From the NCBI GenBank assembly GCA_024644945.1, contig JAHEGU010000001.1, positions 25,937-89,936 of the forward strand: 64,000 nucleotides of DNA, in the 5' to 3' direction. Below are positions 36,894-46,322 of the stretch, piece by piece (position 1 is the first letter of the stretch; every line of letters starts with the position of its first letter). A program made the translations under genes and the position numbers. Below the pieces are notes generated by a model. It was given only the letters and a program-made list of their open reading frames with translations. It ran no database searches and was not told the DNA's origin. The stretch comes from Gammaproteobacteria bacterium. Lineage in GTDB: Bacteria > Pseudomonadota > Gammaproteobacteria > Arenicellales > Poriferihabitantaceae.

Positions 36894-37955
36894 TTAACTG
36901 TGGTCGTTAATGTGAGATTTCGGCCATGCCACCATGATGGCTTGTACCAGGGTGGCGAGCGGAATTGCAAAAAACACGCCCCAGACACCAAAAAGCCCAC
37001 CGAAAAACAGCACTGCTACGATGATTGCAACCGGGTGGATATTCACCACTTCAGAAAATAAAAGCGGGACTAAAAGATTACCATCGAGTGCCTGAATCAC
37101 CAGATAAGCAATGACTAATGTGGCGAATTCACTAGTCCAACCCCATTGAAAATATGCAATCACCACTACGGGAACGGTTACCACCGCAGCCCCAAGGTAG
37201 GGGACCAATACGGACAGTCCGACCAGCACCGCCAGCAGCATCGAAAACTGCAGACCAAGCAGTGAAAAAGTAACAAAGCTCGCAAACCAGACGATCAGGA
37301 TCTCCCAGAATTTACCTCGTATATAGTTACCGATCTGTCTGTCTACATCGCGCCAGACTTGTATTGCCAGCTGGTTATCGCTGGGTAGCAAGTCTCGCGT
37401 CCACTCGATAATACGAGTTTTATCCTTAAGGAAAAAGAAGATCAGGATCGGCAGCAAAATTACATAGATCAACAGGGTAATAATATTGGCGGCGCCAGAC
37501 AAAGAGCTGGTCACTACGGATTGTCCGAACGCCGTCAGGTCATTGCGCAAACTACGGATGATCTCCTGTATCTGCTCCGGAGAGAACAGATCCGGATATC
37601 GCTCTGGTAATGTCATCAGTGCGGCCTGGCCCTTGGTCAGCATGCTCGGGATTTGCGCAACCACCTGAGTGAGCTGAGTATATAAAGTAGGGAGCAGTCC
37701 GAATACGACCAAAACCAAGAACAGCATGAAAGCGAGAAAAACCAGCCATACGCATACCGTTCGTGGCAGCCTGAGAAACACCAGTCGTTTGATAATGCCA
37801 TCAAGCAGGTAAGCGACCACAATGCTGACCAGTACCGGAGCGAGCATATCACCGGCGTAGACGATGATGACAAACAGGACCACCAGGGCTATGGTGAGAA
37901 ATACAACTTGCGGGTTTGCAAGCTGTTTCTTTACCCAGTCTGATATCTGTTCCAT
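36894..37955 (-). CDS. AI-2E family transporter (PerM/YdiK-like)
   Basis: The 353-residue inner-membrane protein has about eight hydrophobic segments and conserved family stretches: LAPVLVSIVVAYLLDGIIKRL, LPILIFFFLKDKTRI, LVGLSVLVPYLGAAVVTVPV and FGGLFGVWGVFFAIPLATLVQAIMVAWP. The family includes the autoinducer-2 exporter TqsA as well as Na+/H+ antiporters and PerM, so the name does not fix the substrate. The gene stands on the minus strand between the DUF2007 gene and an OsmC family gene. Confidence 0.88.
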   Translation of the reverse strand: MEQISDWVKKQLANPQVVFLTIALVVLFVIIVYAGDMLAPVLVSIVVAYLLDGIIKRLVFLRLPRTVCVWLVFLAFMLFLVLVVFGLLPTLYTQLTQVVAQIPSMLTKGQAALMTLPERYPDLFSPEQIQEIIRSLRNDLTAFGQSVVTSSLSGAANIITLLIYVILLPILIFFFLKDKTRIIEWTRDLLPSDNQLAIQVWRDVDRQIGNYIRGKFWEILIVWFASFVTFSLLGLQFSMLLAVLVGLSVLVPYLGAAVVTVPVVVIAYFQWGWTSEFATLVIAYLVIQALDGNLLVPLLFSEVVNIHPVAIIVAVLFFGGLFGVWGVFFAIPLATLVQAIMVAWPKSHINDHS

Positions 37956-38035
37956 AACGAATTTATATCAGTTTTATCAGGTACCGGCCATACGACAGGG
38001 GCGCAGCTCGACAGTGGATCGAAACAGAGAGGGTA

Positions 38036-38452
38036 TCATTGCGCTACGATGCTGTAATCGTGGGTGATATTCACACCATGCGACAGCATCCGGGTCACCG
38101 AGCAATACTTTTCCATCGAAAGTGAGACGGCTCGGGCTACTTTCTTCGGATCCAGATCATGCCCGGTCACGGTGTAGTGGACATGTATGTCGGTAAACAC
38201 AGCAGGCACGGCATCTGCTCTCTGGCCTTCGATATCAATGGTGCAATCGGTCACCTGCTGGCGGCTCTTTTCAAGGATTAAGGAAACATCGATGCCGCTG
38301 CAGCCCCCGAGACCCATAAGAATCATTTCCATCGGTCTGCTGCCTAGATCGGCGCCGCCATTATTCGCGGAGCCATCCATGATAACGGAGTGGCCGCTGT
38401 CTCCAGTGGCTTCAAATGCGAGTTTACCAACCTTTCTTAACCTGGTCTTCAT
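38036..38452 (-). CDS. OsmC family protein (YhfA-like)
   Basis: This 138-residue OsmC/Ohr superfamily protein shows GGADLGSRPMEMILMGLGGCSGIDV in the middle, where the family Cys lies in GGCSG, and KYCSVTRMLSHGVNITHDYSI at the end with the second Cys. OsmC and Ohr proteins reduce organic hydroperoxides with two redox Cys; the YhfA subgroup has no proven substrate. It follows trpC by 15 bp on the same strand, so it may be the last gene of that transcript. Confidence 0.88.
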   Translation of the reverse strand: MKTRLRKVGKLAFEATGDSGHSVIMDGSANNGGADLGSRPMEMILMGLGGCSGIDVSLILEKSRQQVTDCTIDIEGQRADAVPAVFTDIHVHYTVTGHDLDPKKVARAVSLSMEKYCSVTRMLSHGVNITHDYSIVAQ

Positions 38453-38467
38453 AAATCAGTATCCTCC

Positions 38468-39268
38468 TTACGGTCTTTCAAAAAACAATTCGGCGAGTTT
38501 GGCGCCCGGATCGTCGGCTCGCATAAAGGCTTCCCCAACGAGGAAAGTGTGCACATTATTCTGACGCATCAACCTCACATCGTCGGGCGAGTGAATACCG
38601 CTCTCTGTAACAACCAGTCGGTCGTCAGGAATTGCTTGCAACAGATTCAACGTGGTGTCGAGAGATGTTTCAAATGTGCGCAGATTTCTATTATTAATTC
38701 CGATCAGCGATAGTGGAAGTTTGAGCGCTCTGTCGAGTTCTTCCCGGTCGTGAACTTCTAGCAGAATGTCCAGATCCAGCCCCGTAGCCAGCGTCGATAA
38801 GTCTGTAAGACTCTCGTCGCTCAGCGCAGCCGCAATCAGCAGGATGGCATCGGCACCAATCAGGCGTGATTCATAAACCTGGTACGGATCAATAATAAAA
38901 TCTTTTCGCAGTACCGGGAGACCACTGCGAACCCGGGCCTGACCCAGGTAGTCGTCGTGCCCCTGAAAAAAGCGTTCGTCTGTAAGCACAGACAGACAGG
39001 TAGCCCCACCCCGGGCGTAGCTTTCGGCAATTTTAGCAGGATCAAAGTTCTCGCGAATGATGCCTTTGCTCGGTGATGCCTTTTTAACCTCTGCAATTAC
39101 TGCCGCATGATTTCGTGCGACGTTATCCTGAAGCGCGCGCAAAAAACCTCGGGTCGGGGATTCAAACTGATTCGCCCTGTGCTCAAGATCGGCTAATCCA
39201 CAAACCTTCATGCGCGCCGCAATTTCTTCGGCTTTGTGATCAACGATTTTTTCCAGTATGTCGCTCAT
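38468..39268 (-). CDS. trpC: Indole-3-glycerol-phosphate synthase
   Basis: The 266-residue TIM-barrel enzyme converts carboxyphenylamino-deoxyribulose phosphate to indole-3-glycerol phosphate in tryptophan synthesis. Typical features are [23 protein letters not shown] (catalytic Lys), [42 protein letters not shown] and [12 protein letters not shown]. It is a single-function protein without the TrpF domain of E. coli TrpC. Its ATG overlaps the trpG stop by 4 bp (ATGA). trpD, which separates these genes in pseudomonads, is missing. Confidence 0.97.
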   Translation of the reverse strand: MSDILEKIVDHKAEEIAARMKVCGLADLEHRANQFESPTRGFLRALQDNVARNHAAVIAEVKKASPSKGIIRENFDPAKIAESYARGGATCLSVLTDERFFQGHDDYLGQARVRSGLPVLRKDFIIDPYQVYESRLIGADAILLIAAALSDESLTDLSTLATGLDLDILLEVHDREELDRALKLPLSLIGINNRNLRTFETSLDTTLNLLQAIPDDRLVVTESGIHSPDDVRLMRQNNVHTFLVGEAFMRADDPGAKLAELFFERP

Positions 39269-39831
39269 CGGCAGTCTAGAAAGTTCTTTAACAATGTGTG
39301 GCCATGGTGTGTTTCAATTGATTCGGGATGAAACTGCACACCCTGGACCGCATACTGGCGATGATTGATGGCCATAATTTCCCCATCCTTGGTGTGCGCC
39401 GTGACTTCAAAACATTTCGGAACGGATTGCTTTTCGACGGCCAGAGAATGATAGCGGGTTGCTTGAAACGGATCAGGTAGCTGGTAAAAGACTCCGTGCC
39501 CATTATGATGAATCATTGAAGTTTTACCATGCATAAGCTTTTGAGCATGCACGATTTTGCCGCCAAACGCTTGGCCAATACATTGGTGACCGAGACATAC
39601 CCCGAGAACCGGTATTTTTTCAGCCAATCGTGAAATGGCCGCCACCGAAATACCGGCTTCATTGGGTGTGCAGGGCCCGGGAGAAATCACCAGGTAGTCG
39701 GGATGCAGCGCTTCCAGCTCATCCACGCCAATCTGGTCGTTGCGAAACACCTCTACGTTTTGTCCCAGTTCGCCAAAATACTGCACAAGATTAAACGTAA
39801 AGGAGTCATAGTTGTCGATCATGGCTAGCAT
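39265..39831 (-). CDS. trpG: Anthranilate/aminodeoxychorismate synthase glutamine amidotransferase
   Basis: The 188-residue class I glutamine amidotransferase has the nucleophile Cys79 in [11 protein letters not shown], a leading [15 protein letters not shown], the [10 protein letters not shown] motif and a C-terminal HPES with the catalytic His and Glu. It supplies ammonia to TrpE and, as in other bacteria, may also serve PabB. It starts 2 bp after the trpE stop, and its own stop overlaps trpC. Confidence 0.96.
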   Translation of the reverse strand: MLAMIDNYDSFTFNLVQYFGELGQNVEVFRNDQIGVDELEALHPDYLVISPGPCTPNEAGISVAAISRLAEKIPVLGVCLGHQCIGQAFGGKIVHAQKLMHGKTSMIHHNGHGVFYQLPDPFQATRYHSLAVEKQSVPKCFEVTAHTKDGEIMAINHRQYAVQGVQFHPESIETHHGHTLLKNFLDCR

Positions 39832-39832
39832 G

Positions 39833-41332
39833 TTAATGACCCTTCACAAAGGGCTGATGCAAACCTTTGTTTACCATTTCAACAGCCTTAAACACAGCAC
39901 GGGCTTTATTAAGGGTTTCCTCCCACTCTTTTTCCGGAATCGAGTCGGCGACAATGCCTGCGCCGGCCTGGACGTAAACCTGGCCGTCTTTAATGAGCGC
40001 AGTGCGTATGGCGATGGCGGTATCCATATTACCGTTCCAGCCGATGTAGCCTATGGCTCCGGAGTAAATGCCGCGTTTGTCGGTTTCTAGTTCTTCAATG
40101 ATTTCCATGGCGCGTACCTTGGGTGCACCGGATAGAGTGCCTGCGGGAAAAGTAGCCTTGAGCACATCGATAGCGTCGAGCTGCGGCAGGATCTGCCCGG
40201 TCACATTCGACACAATATGCATGACATGGGAATAGCGTTCGATGACCATCTTGTCAGTCACTTTGACGCTGCCGATCTGGGACACTCTGCCGACGTCATT
40301 ACGCCCCAGATCGATCAACATCAGGTGCTCGGCAAGTTCTTTTGGATCGGCCAACAATTCCTCAGCAAGAGCCTGATCCTGCTCTGGGGTCTGGCCGCGC
40401 TGACGGGTGCCGGCAATCGGCCTTACCGTCACCTCGTTCTGCTCGAGTCGCACCAGAATTTCGGGCGATGAACTGGCGATCTGAAACTCACCCAGATCGA
40501 CAAAGAACATATAAGGTGATGGATTCAAGGTGCGTAACGCACGATACAGCTCAAGCGGTCTTGCCGTGTAGGGCAGTGACATGCGCTGGGACAGGACAAC
40601 CTGGAAGATATCTCCGTCAAGGATGTACTGCCGACATTTTTCTACTGCGGCTTCGAACTCTTCCTTAGGCAACGAGGAGGGCACCAATTGCTCATCGACC
40701 ACATTGGTATTGCTTACTTGGGGTTGCTCCGACAGGCCGAGGTGAAGTCTGTCGGTCAGCTCGGTAAGTCGTGCACGGGCATTGTCAAAGGCGTCCGTCT
40801 CGGAGGGATCGGCGTGGATGACCACCAGCAATCTGCCGGAGAGGTTATCGAAAATGACCACTTCTTCGGAGACCATAAGCAAAATATCGGGTGCCCCTAA
40901 CGGGTCATTAACAGCATGCGCACCGAGATGCGGCTCAATATAGTGCACCGTGTCATAACCGAAGTATCCGACCAGTCCGCCGGTAAATCGTGGTAGCCCG
41001 GGAACATCCGGAACCTTGTAACGCGCCTGATAGTCGCGAATGGCATCGAGAGGGCTGTCGCTTTGCTGTTGTTTCAGCAGCTTGTCGTCTTCAAAATATC
41101 GAATCGTGTGACCGCTGACTTCCAGCCGAGTATGGCAGGGCAGACCGATTATTGAATAACGGCCCCATTTCTCTCCACCCTGGACGGACTCAAGCAGGTA
41201 GCTATAGGGGCCGGCGGCGAGTTTAAGGTAGGTACTGAGCGGGGTTTCCAGATCGGCCAGTACTTCACGGGCCAGAGGGATACGGTTATAACCGCGAGCG
41301 GCGAGATCGTTAAATTGGTCTTGAGACAGCAT
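39833..41332 (-). CDS. trpE: Anthranilate synthase component I
   Basis: This 499-residue enzyme makes anthranilate from chorismate using ammonia from TrpG. Strong family motifs are [18 protein letters not shown] (tryptophan feedback site), [55 protein letters not shown] and [10 protein letters not shown]. Feedback inhibition by tryptophan is expected from the N-terminal site. It heads the trpE-trpG-trpC unit. The 125-bp upstream region has no convincing leader peptide: a short frame there has only one Trp codon. Confidence 0.97.
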   Translation of the reverse strand: MLSQDQFNDLAARGYNRIPLAREVLADLETPLSTYLKLAAGPYSYLLESVQGGEKWGRYSIIGLPCHTRLEVSGHTIRYFEDDKLLKQQQSDSPLDAIRDYQARYKVPDVPGLPRFTGGLVGYFGYDTVHYIEPHLGAHAVNDPLGAPDILLMVSEEVVIFDNLSGRLLVVIHADPSETDAFDNARARLTELTDRLHLGLSEQPQVSNTNVVDEQLVPSSLPKEEFEAAVEKCRQYILDGDIFQVVLSQRMSLPYTARPLELYRALRTLNPSPYMFFVDLGEFQIASSSPEILVRLEQNEVTVRPIAGTRQRGQTPEQDQALAEELLADPKELAEHLMLIDLGRNDVGRVSQIGSVKVTDKMVIERYSHVMHIVSNVTGQILPQLDAIDVLKATFPAGTLSGAPKVRAMEIIEELETDKRGIYSGAIGYIGWNGNMDTAIAIRTALIKDGQVYVQAGAGIVADSIPEKEWEETLNKARAVFKAVEMVNKGLHQPFVKGH

Positions 41333-41457
41333 GGGAATTCATCATTTGAACAGGCATGGAAAGAAAAACTGAGGCTTACTGACGGTCGTTTCGCCAGCGC
41401 CACCGGGTTCCAATTTGCCATATGATGAATTCGTTCATGCTTCAATAAATCGACGCT

Positions 41458-42144
41458 TTAATTGCGGGCTTGTGCTTTGACAACCAACCCAGTCAGATCG
41501 GAAAAATGATCGACCAGCACGTCGGGGTTCTTAGCTCCGAGATTAAGCCCCTGATTGTACCCGTATGTGAGACAAAATACAGGCATGCTTGCAGCCTGGC
41601 CGGCGAGGATATCGTTGACCGAATCGCCGATCATGATGCAGTTTTGCGCAGATACCCCGAGCTGCTCCGCCGCATAAAGGAGTGGTTGTGCATGCGGCTT
41701 CTGGGTTGTCAAAGTATCCCCGGCAACGATGCTTGAAAAAAATCGGGCTAAGCCCGCATCCTCAAGTAATGATGCGGTATGACGAAAGGGCTTGTTGGTT
41801 ACGCATCCCATGACGAAACCTTCTTGCTCAAAATACTCGAGAGTTTCTATAACTCCAGGGTAAAGGGTGCTATCTACGTACACATGATCGGCATACAGAT
41901 CGAAAAATAGAGGCAGTGCCTGCTTAAATACCGCGGCTTCCGGCTCACCGTCGACCTGGCCGGTGAGTGCACGCTTCACGAGTCTCGGCGCACCATTGCC
42001 CACCCATTTGCGTAAATCCTGATCGTCGGCCCGGGCTAGGCCGAGCTGCTCCAGCATTAAATTGGCCGCGTTGGCAATGTCCGGCACCGAATCTACCAGC
42101 GTGCCATCGAGATCGAACAGCAGTCCCTGTGCCTGATACAGCAT
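41458..42144 (-). CDS. gph: Phosphoglycolate phosphatase
   Basis: The 228-residue HAD hydrolase carries FDLDGTLVDSVPDIANAAN with the nucleophile Asp, TNKPFRHT (motif II), K in TTQKPHAQPL, and MIGDSVNDILAGQAASM (motif IV). These and the length fit Gph, which hydrolyses 2-phosphoglycolate formed in DNA repair. The rpe-gph-trpE order occurs in many pseudomonads and relatives. The rpe gene lies 17 bp upstream, and trpE follows after 125 bp, so the block may be co-transcribed. Confidence 0.94.
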   Translation of the reverse strand: MLYQAQGLLFDLDGTLVDSVPDIANAANLMLEQLGLARADDQDLRKWVGNGAPRLVKRALTGQVDGEPEAAVFKQALPLFFDLYADHVYVDSTLYPGVIETLEYFEQEGFVMGCVTNKPFRHTASLLEDAGLARFFSSIVAGDTLTTQKPHAQPLLYAAEQLGVSAQNCIMIGDSVNDILAGQAASMPVFCLTYGYNQGLNLGAKNPDVLVDHFSDLTGLVVKAQARN

Positions 42145-42161
42145 AATTGAAAATACTGAGC

Positions 42162-42848
42162 TTAGATGGCGGCGAGCCGTTCCCGCATAGCCTGTATGAC
42201 ACTCTCATACCGATGCGGATCGGCTTCCTGAGCGGCACCGAAAATCGCGCTGCCTGCGACAAAGGTATCGGCGCCGGCCGCGGCGATCGCGCCTATGTTG
42301 TCGACTTTAACACCACCGTCTATTTCCAAACGTATTTCTCTACCGCTTTGTTTTATCCGTTGGCGGGCAAATTCCAGCTTCTTGAGGCTAGAAGGAATAA
42401 AGGACTGTCCGCCAAACCCGGGATTCACCGACATCAACAACACCATATCGACTTTATCAATAACATAGTCCAGATAGTCCAAAGGAGTGGCTGGATTGAA
42501 TACCAATCCCGCTTTACAGCCCTGCTCATGAATCAATCCAAGGGTGCGATCGATATGCTCCGAACCTTCCGGGTGGAAGGTAATGTAGCTGGCGCCGGCA
42601 GCAGCAAAGTCAGGGATAATTCGATCTACCGGGCGCACCATCAAGTGCACATCGATTGGCGCGGTCACGCCATGGTTTCGCAATGCCTCACAAACCAAAG
42701 GGCCAATGGTTAAGTTGGGCACATAGTGATTGTCCATGACATCGAAATGAACCATATCGGCGCCGGACGCCAGAACGTCGTCGACTTCCTGCCCCAAGCG
42801 GGCGAAGTCGGCGGAGAGAATGGATGGCGCGATGAAAAATTCTGACAT
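42162..42848 (-). CDS. rpe: Ribulose-phosphate 3-epimerase
   Basis: This 228-residue TIM-barrel epimerase interconverts ribulose 5-phosphate and xylulose 5-phosphate in the pentose phosphate pathway. [17 protein letters not shown] begins the barrel, [17 protein letters not shown] and [10 protein letters not shown] hold metal-binding His and Asp, and [11 protein letters not shown] and [11 protein letters not shown] provide the phosphate-binding and second catalytic Asp residues. It is followed on the same strand by gph and trpE, and preceded by the DegQ-like gene after 139 bp. Confidence 0.97.
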   Translation of the reverse strand: MSEFFIAPSILSADFARLGQEVDDVLASGADMVHFDVMDNHYVPNLTIGPLVCEALRNHGVTAPIDVHLMVRPVDRIIPDFAAAGASYITFHPEGSEHIDRTLGLIHEQGCKAGLVFNPATPLDYLDYVIDKVDMVLLMSVNPGFGGQSFIPSSLKKLEFARQRIKQSGREIRLEIDGGVKVDNIGAIAAAGADTFVAGSAIFGAAQEADPHRYESVIQAMRERLAAI

Positions 42849-42987
42849 GATTTACGGTGCCTGCTAAGCAGGTAAATTGACGGTAGTGCGATTATCGCCA
42901 TCGAATACAACAACGTCCATGTATTTAAGCAAGGAAAAGGTTATGCAAAACCAAAGCTTTACTATGGGCTAAACAGCAAAGGGCTGC

Positions 42988-44346
42988 TTATTGAACCACC
43001 AGGAACAATGGCCGGTTATCGCGGATTAGTTTGACCAGCAGCACGCCATCTACCTGGTCGTTGACGGATTTAAGCACCTCTATCGATTCGATTCGAACTT
43101 TATTGATAGTGTAAACGATGTCTCCGGCTTCGATACCGGTTTGGGCCGCAGGGCTGCCGGGCTCTATCTTTTTAACCCGCACTCCGCGCTGTCCGCTTTC
43201 CGATGATTGAACTTCCTCAAAGGTTGCACCCGCAAACCGATCGTTAGCGTTAGGCTGGTCGCTACCGGCAGCGATCTGTTCAAGGTCTTTGATCACCACT
43301 TTTTCCGAGTAAAGTCTGCCCTCCCGATAAAACTCAACCACTCCCCTATCACCCGCGCGCAGTAATCCCACTGCGTTACGTAAATCCGCACTGTCATCAA
43401 TCCTGGTATCGTTGAATTTAACGATAACGTCTCCAGATCGCATACCGATGTCTTCCGCGGCTGAGCCAGATATCACTTCAGAAACCACCGCGCCGCGTTT
43501 ACCCGGGATGTCGAAGGCTTCGGCAAGCTGCGGCGTTAAATCCTGCATCGCGACGCCCAGCAGGCCGCGCCTGATATCGCCAAACTCAATCAGTTGTTGC
43601 ATCAGTGAGGCTACCATGTCGACCGGGATCGACAGGCCGATGCCTACGCTACCGCCACCGCGTGAAAGGATAGCGGTATTTATTCCCACCAGCTCGCCTC
43701 GCAGGTTTACCAGAGCGCCACCTGAATTGCCTGGATTAATCGATGCGTCGGTTTGAATGAAATCTTCGTATCCTTCGATACCGAGTCCGCTTCTACCCAG
43801 CGCGCTGACAATCCCGGAAGTGACAGTCTGGCTCAATCCAAACGGACTGCCAATGGCGACCACGAAGTCACCCACCCGCAGCTGGTTCGACTGGCCGACC
43901 TGAATGGCCACCAGGTCTCCATCCGACACCTGGATCACGGCAACGTCGCTATCTTGGTCAGACCCAACCAGTGTTGCGACCAGGCTGCGGCCGTCATTGG
44001 TGGTCACGGTAATTTCGTCGGCCTGATCAATCACATGATGGTTAGTAAGGATATATCCGTTCTCCGAATCGACTATCACACCCGATCCAAGGCTGTTACT
44101 TTGCTGCTGCTGAGGGAAGTATTGGCGGAAGAAAGGATCCTGCATCAGAGGGTGATCGTCCATATCGATGCGTGTAGTCGTCGAAATATTAACCACCGTG
44201 GGCAGCACGCCTTCCAGCATTGGTGCCAAACTGGGAAGCGGCTCGCCATCAATGACCTGCGGCAGCGCGGCGTGGGATGTCGAGACCACAATACTCCAGA
44301 GCAGCAGAGCGATATAGACGAGCGCGCGGTCAATAGAGTGTTTCAT
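42988..44346 (-). CDS. DegQ-like periplasmic serine protease (HtrA family)
   Basis: The 452-residue protease starts at ATG 44346 (MKHSIDRALVYIALLLWSIVVSTSHA, a signal peptide); an in-frame ATG 15 bp upstream is less likely. The catalytic triad is His104 in TNHHV, Asp134 in SDVAVI and Ser208 in GNSGGALVNL. Two PDZ domains follow (about 245-335 and 365-450), as in DegP and DegQ, where they present substrates and support oligomers. It degrades misfolded periplasmic proteins. DegS has only one PDZ domain, so DegQ/DegP is the better name. Confidence 0.93.
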   Translation of the reverse strand: MKHSIDRALVYIALLLWSIVVSTSHAALPQVIDGEPLPSLAPMLEGVLPTVVNISTTTRIDMDDHPLMQDPFFRQYFPQQQQSNSLGSGVIVDSENGYILTNHHVIDQADEITVTTNDGRSLVATLVGSDQDSDVAVIQVSDGDLVAIQVGQSNQLRVGDFVVAIGSPFGLSQTVTSGIVSALGRSGLGIEGYEDFIQTDASINPGNSGGALVNLRGELVGINTAILSRGGGSVGIGLSIPVDMVASLMQQLIEFGDIRRGLLGVAMQDLTPQLAEAFDIPGKRGAVVSEVISGSAAEDIGMRSGDVIVKFNDTRIDDSADLRNAVGLLRAGDRGVVEFYREGRLYSEKVVIKDLEQIAAGSDQPNANDRFAGATFEEVQSSESGQRGVRVKKIEPGSPAAQTGIEAGDIVYTINKVRIESIEVLKSVNDQVDGVLLVKLIRDNRPLFLVVQ

Positions 44347-44635
44347 TGAGCGTGTCTGCAAAGATTATCTTTGTTTGTCAATATATGGATTAAGGGGATT
44401 ATGACCTTTAGCAGTTTGTTAAACCTATGCACGTACACGGCATATTGATCCCGGCTACTACTAAGCCTGCTTACGTCAGACACCCTGGTGCAGGGAGGGT
44501 TCCTGTGCACAGGTCACACTCGTGGTGGTGGCTGGCCCCCGCGCCGCGTTAACCGAGCACCCCGGATCCTTCTAGGTAGAGTCAGAGGTGTCGAGCCTCC
44601 GAAAAGCGCAATGGCTTTGCCGGTTGCATGCCGGG
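44347..44635. other. GC-rich intergenic region with several small palindromes
   Basis: Between two minus-strand genes lies 289 bp without a credible gene. From about 44455 it is GC-rich and full of short inverted repeats: CCTGTGCACAGG (44502-44513), AAAGC/GCTTT around 44594-44609 and CCGG/CCGG around 44610-44625. These may form a structured untranslated RNA or a termination region for the aminotransferase gene. I do not recognise 6S, RNase P, tmRNA or SRP RNA here. Confidence 0.45.
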
Positions 44636-46135
44636 TTAGGCATCCAGCCAGCTATCTACCGCCTGCTTGGTAGAGAATACCGGCGTGCTGTCAAATTTGA
44701 AGGTATTGTGAAAGAAATTATCGCACGCAGCCTGATGATACTGCTGACGATAAAAATCTTCGTTCTTGACAATGTCCTTGAGTGCACTCACCAGGGCATC
44801 GACATCGTCACGGGTATTGTAGATACCAAAGCTCGCTCGCACCATGCCTCGATGCAACTCCGCAAGCGCTTCAAGCTCTTCATTGCTGAGATCGTCCATT
44901 TGCGCCATTAAGTCGTCAGAGATCATTTCTCGAACGTATGGGTGGGCACAGAAACAGGCGTTACGCACCGCTACGTTATGATAGTCGTTGAGGATTGCAG
45001 CGGTGAGAGAATGATGCATACCGCGAATATTAATCGACATGGCGCCAGTGCGGTGACAGCAGTCCGGGTTAGTTTGGCCGTATATGACGACCCCGGGTAT
45101 TTCTTTCACTCTTGAGATGGCGTAGTTCACTAAATCGGTTTCTTCCTCATCGATGAAATCCATTCCGACTTTCTTTAATGTATACAGTACCGTTGCCAGA
45201 GCGATCGCGCCGGCGATATTAGGCGTACCCGCTTCTTCGCGATCCGGAAACATATCGGTGGGAATGTAACGGTCGACATGTACATCTTCTACCATGCCGC
45301 CCCCAACTTCTTCAGGCTCGATGCCGCTGAACAGATCGCGCCGCGTAATCACTACGCCGGGGGATGAAGGTGCATAGATCTTGTGGCCGGACATGGCCAC
45401 CATATCGATGTTGCGCAGTGGATTATCATGGCCGCTCATTTTGATTGGCACATGGGCCGCCATTTGCGCCGCGTCTACCAGGATCAGGGTGCCGTAGCGA
45501 TGGGCAAGCTCGGCAATATCGTAGATCGGATTGACGATGCCAGTAACGTTAGAGACCCCGGTCACAGAAATATAGTTGACGCGTTCTCCGTACAGTTTCA
45601 ATGCTTCTTCAATTTTCTCTAAGTCGGCTGCACCAAATCCTTCTTCAGTAATCACCACCGGAATGTGCACCACTTCATTGAAGTGCTTTCTATGCGGCAG
45701 ATCGTTGGAGTGGTGTTCCATGATGGTGGTAATTACCACGTCACGTTCGGGTCGCTTGCGGCTCAGGGTGCGAGCGATCCGGTTTATGCAACCGGTAGTG
45801 CCACTACCGACAAAAAAGCTGCCATAAACTTCCGGGTCTGCGTCGACAAAGTCCAGCATCATGTTATGGGCCCAGTCGAATTCCGCAGTCGACAATTTGG
45901 CGTTGAAGTGAACGTTGGTATGGGTATTGGCGTAGTAAGGCAGATACTTGTCCATGACGTCTTTGACTACACCAAGCTGCAGGGTGCTGGCGGTGCTGTC
46001 CAGATAAATACGTCGACTGGTTTCCCCGGTAGCCAGTGGATACTCGACATCTATTCCGGTGGTGCTTTCGCGAAGCTTCTGTAACATTCTGTGACGAAGG
46101 TCATCGTCCTGGCATGGCAAAATATTTTCTTTCAT
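44636..46135 (-). CDS. Class V aminotransferase (cysteine-desulfurase-like)
   Basis: The 499-residue PLP enzyme belongs to the class V family that includes SufS and NifS. IYLDSTASTLQLG, EHHSNDLP, the PLP-binding Lys in MSGHKIYAPSSPGVV, and a downstream VRNACFCAHPY with Cys residues in the position of the desulfurase Cys are visible. The protein is longer than SufS (about 406), with an extra N-terminal leader (about 40 residues) and a C-terminal extension (about 60). A cysteine desulfurase or a selenocysteine lyase-like role is plausible but the substrate is unproven. It stands alone, divergent from sthA. Confidence 0.85.
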   Translation of the reverse strand: MKENILPCQDDDLRHRMLQKLRESTTGIDVEYPLATGETSRRIYLDSTASTLQLGVVKDVMDKYLPYYANTHTNVHFNAKLSTAEFDWAHNMMLDFVDADPEVYGSFFVGSGTTGCINRIARTLSRKRPERDVVITTIMEHHSNDLPHRKHFNEVVHIPVVITEEGFGAADLEKIEEALKLYGERVNYISVTGVSNVTGIVNPIYDIAELAHRYGTLILVDAAQMAAHVPIKMSGHDNPLRNIDMVAMSGHKIYAPSSPGVVITRRDLFSGIEPEEVGGGMVEDVHVDRYIPTDMFPDREEAGTPNIAGAIALATVLYTLKKVGMDFIDEEETDLVNYAISRVKEIPGVVIYGQTNPDCCHRTGAMSINIRGMHHSLTAAILNDYHNVAVRNACFCAHPYVREMISDDLMAQMDDLSNEELEALAELHRGMVRASFGIYNTRDDVDALVSALKDIVKNEDFYRQQYHQAACDNFFHNTFKFDSTPVFSTKQAVDSWLDA

Positions 46136-46322
46136 TGGCTGCTTTGATTGGGTTTAAAAACATATATCCCTATAGAACCCTGGTTTACAGGAATAATATT
46201 TTATTTTAGTAGATTATCTAGACATTTGGTTTCAACATCCATAGGCAATATAGCACGTTGTTCTATTTTTATAAACCAAATCAAGCTCTGTTACCATGGC
46301 CTGAAAAACCAGAGTATGCCCA

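Noticed and set aside
41333..41457. Possible trp leader peptide and attenuator upstream of trpE
   Set aside because: The short reading frame has only one Trp codon and no clear terminator/antiterminator pair was found.
44488..44673. A 61-codon plus-strand open frame
   Set aside because: It overlaps the aminotransferase gene, has unusual composition and no family features; the GC-rich DNA explains the lack of stops.
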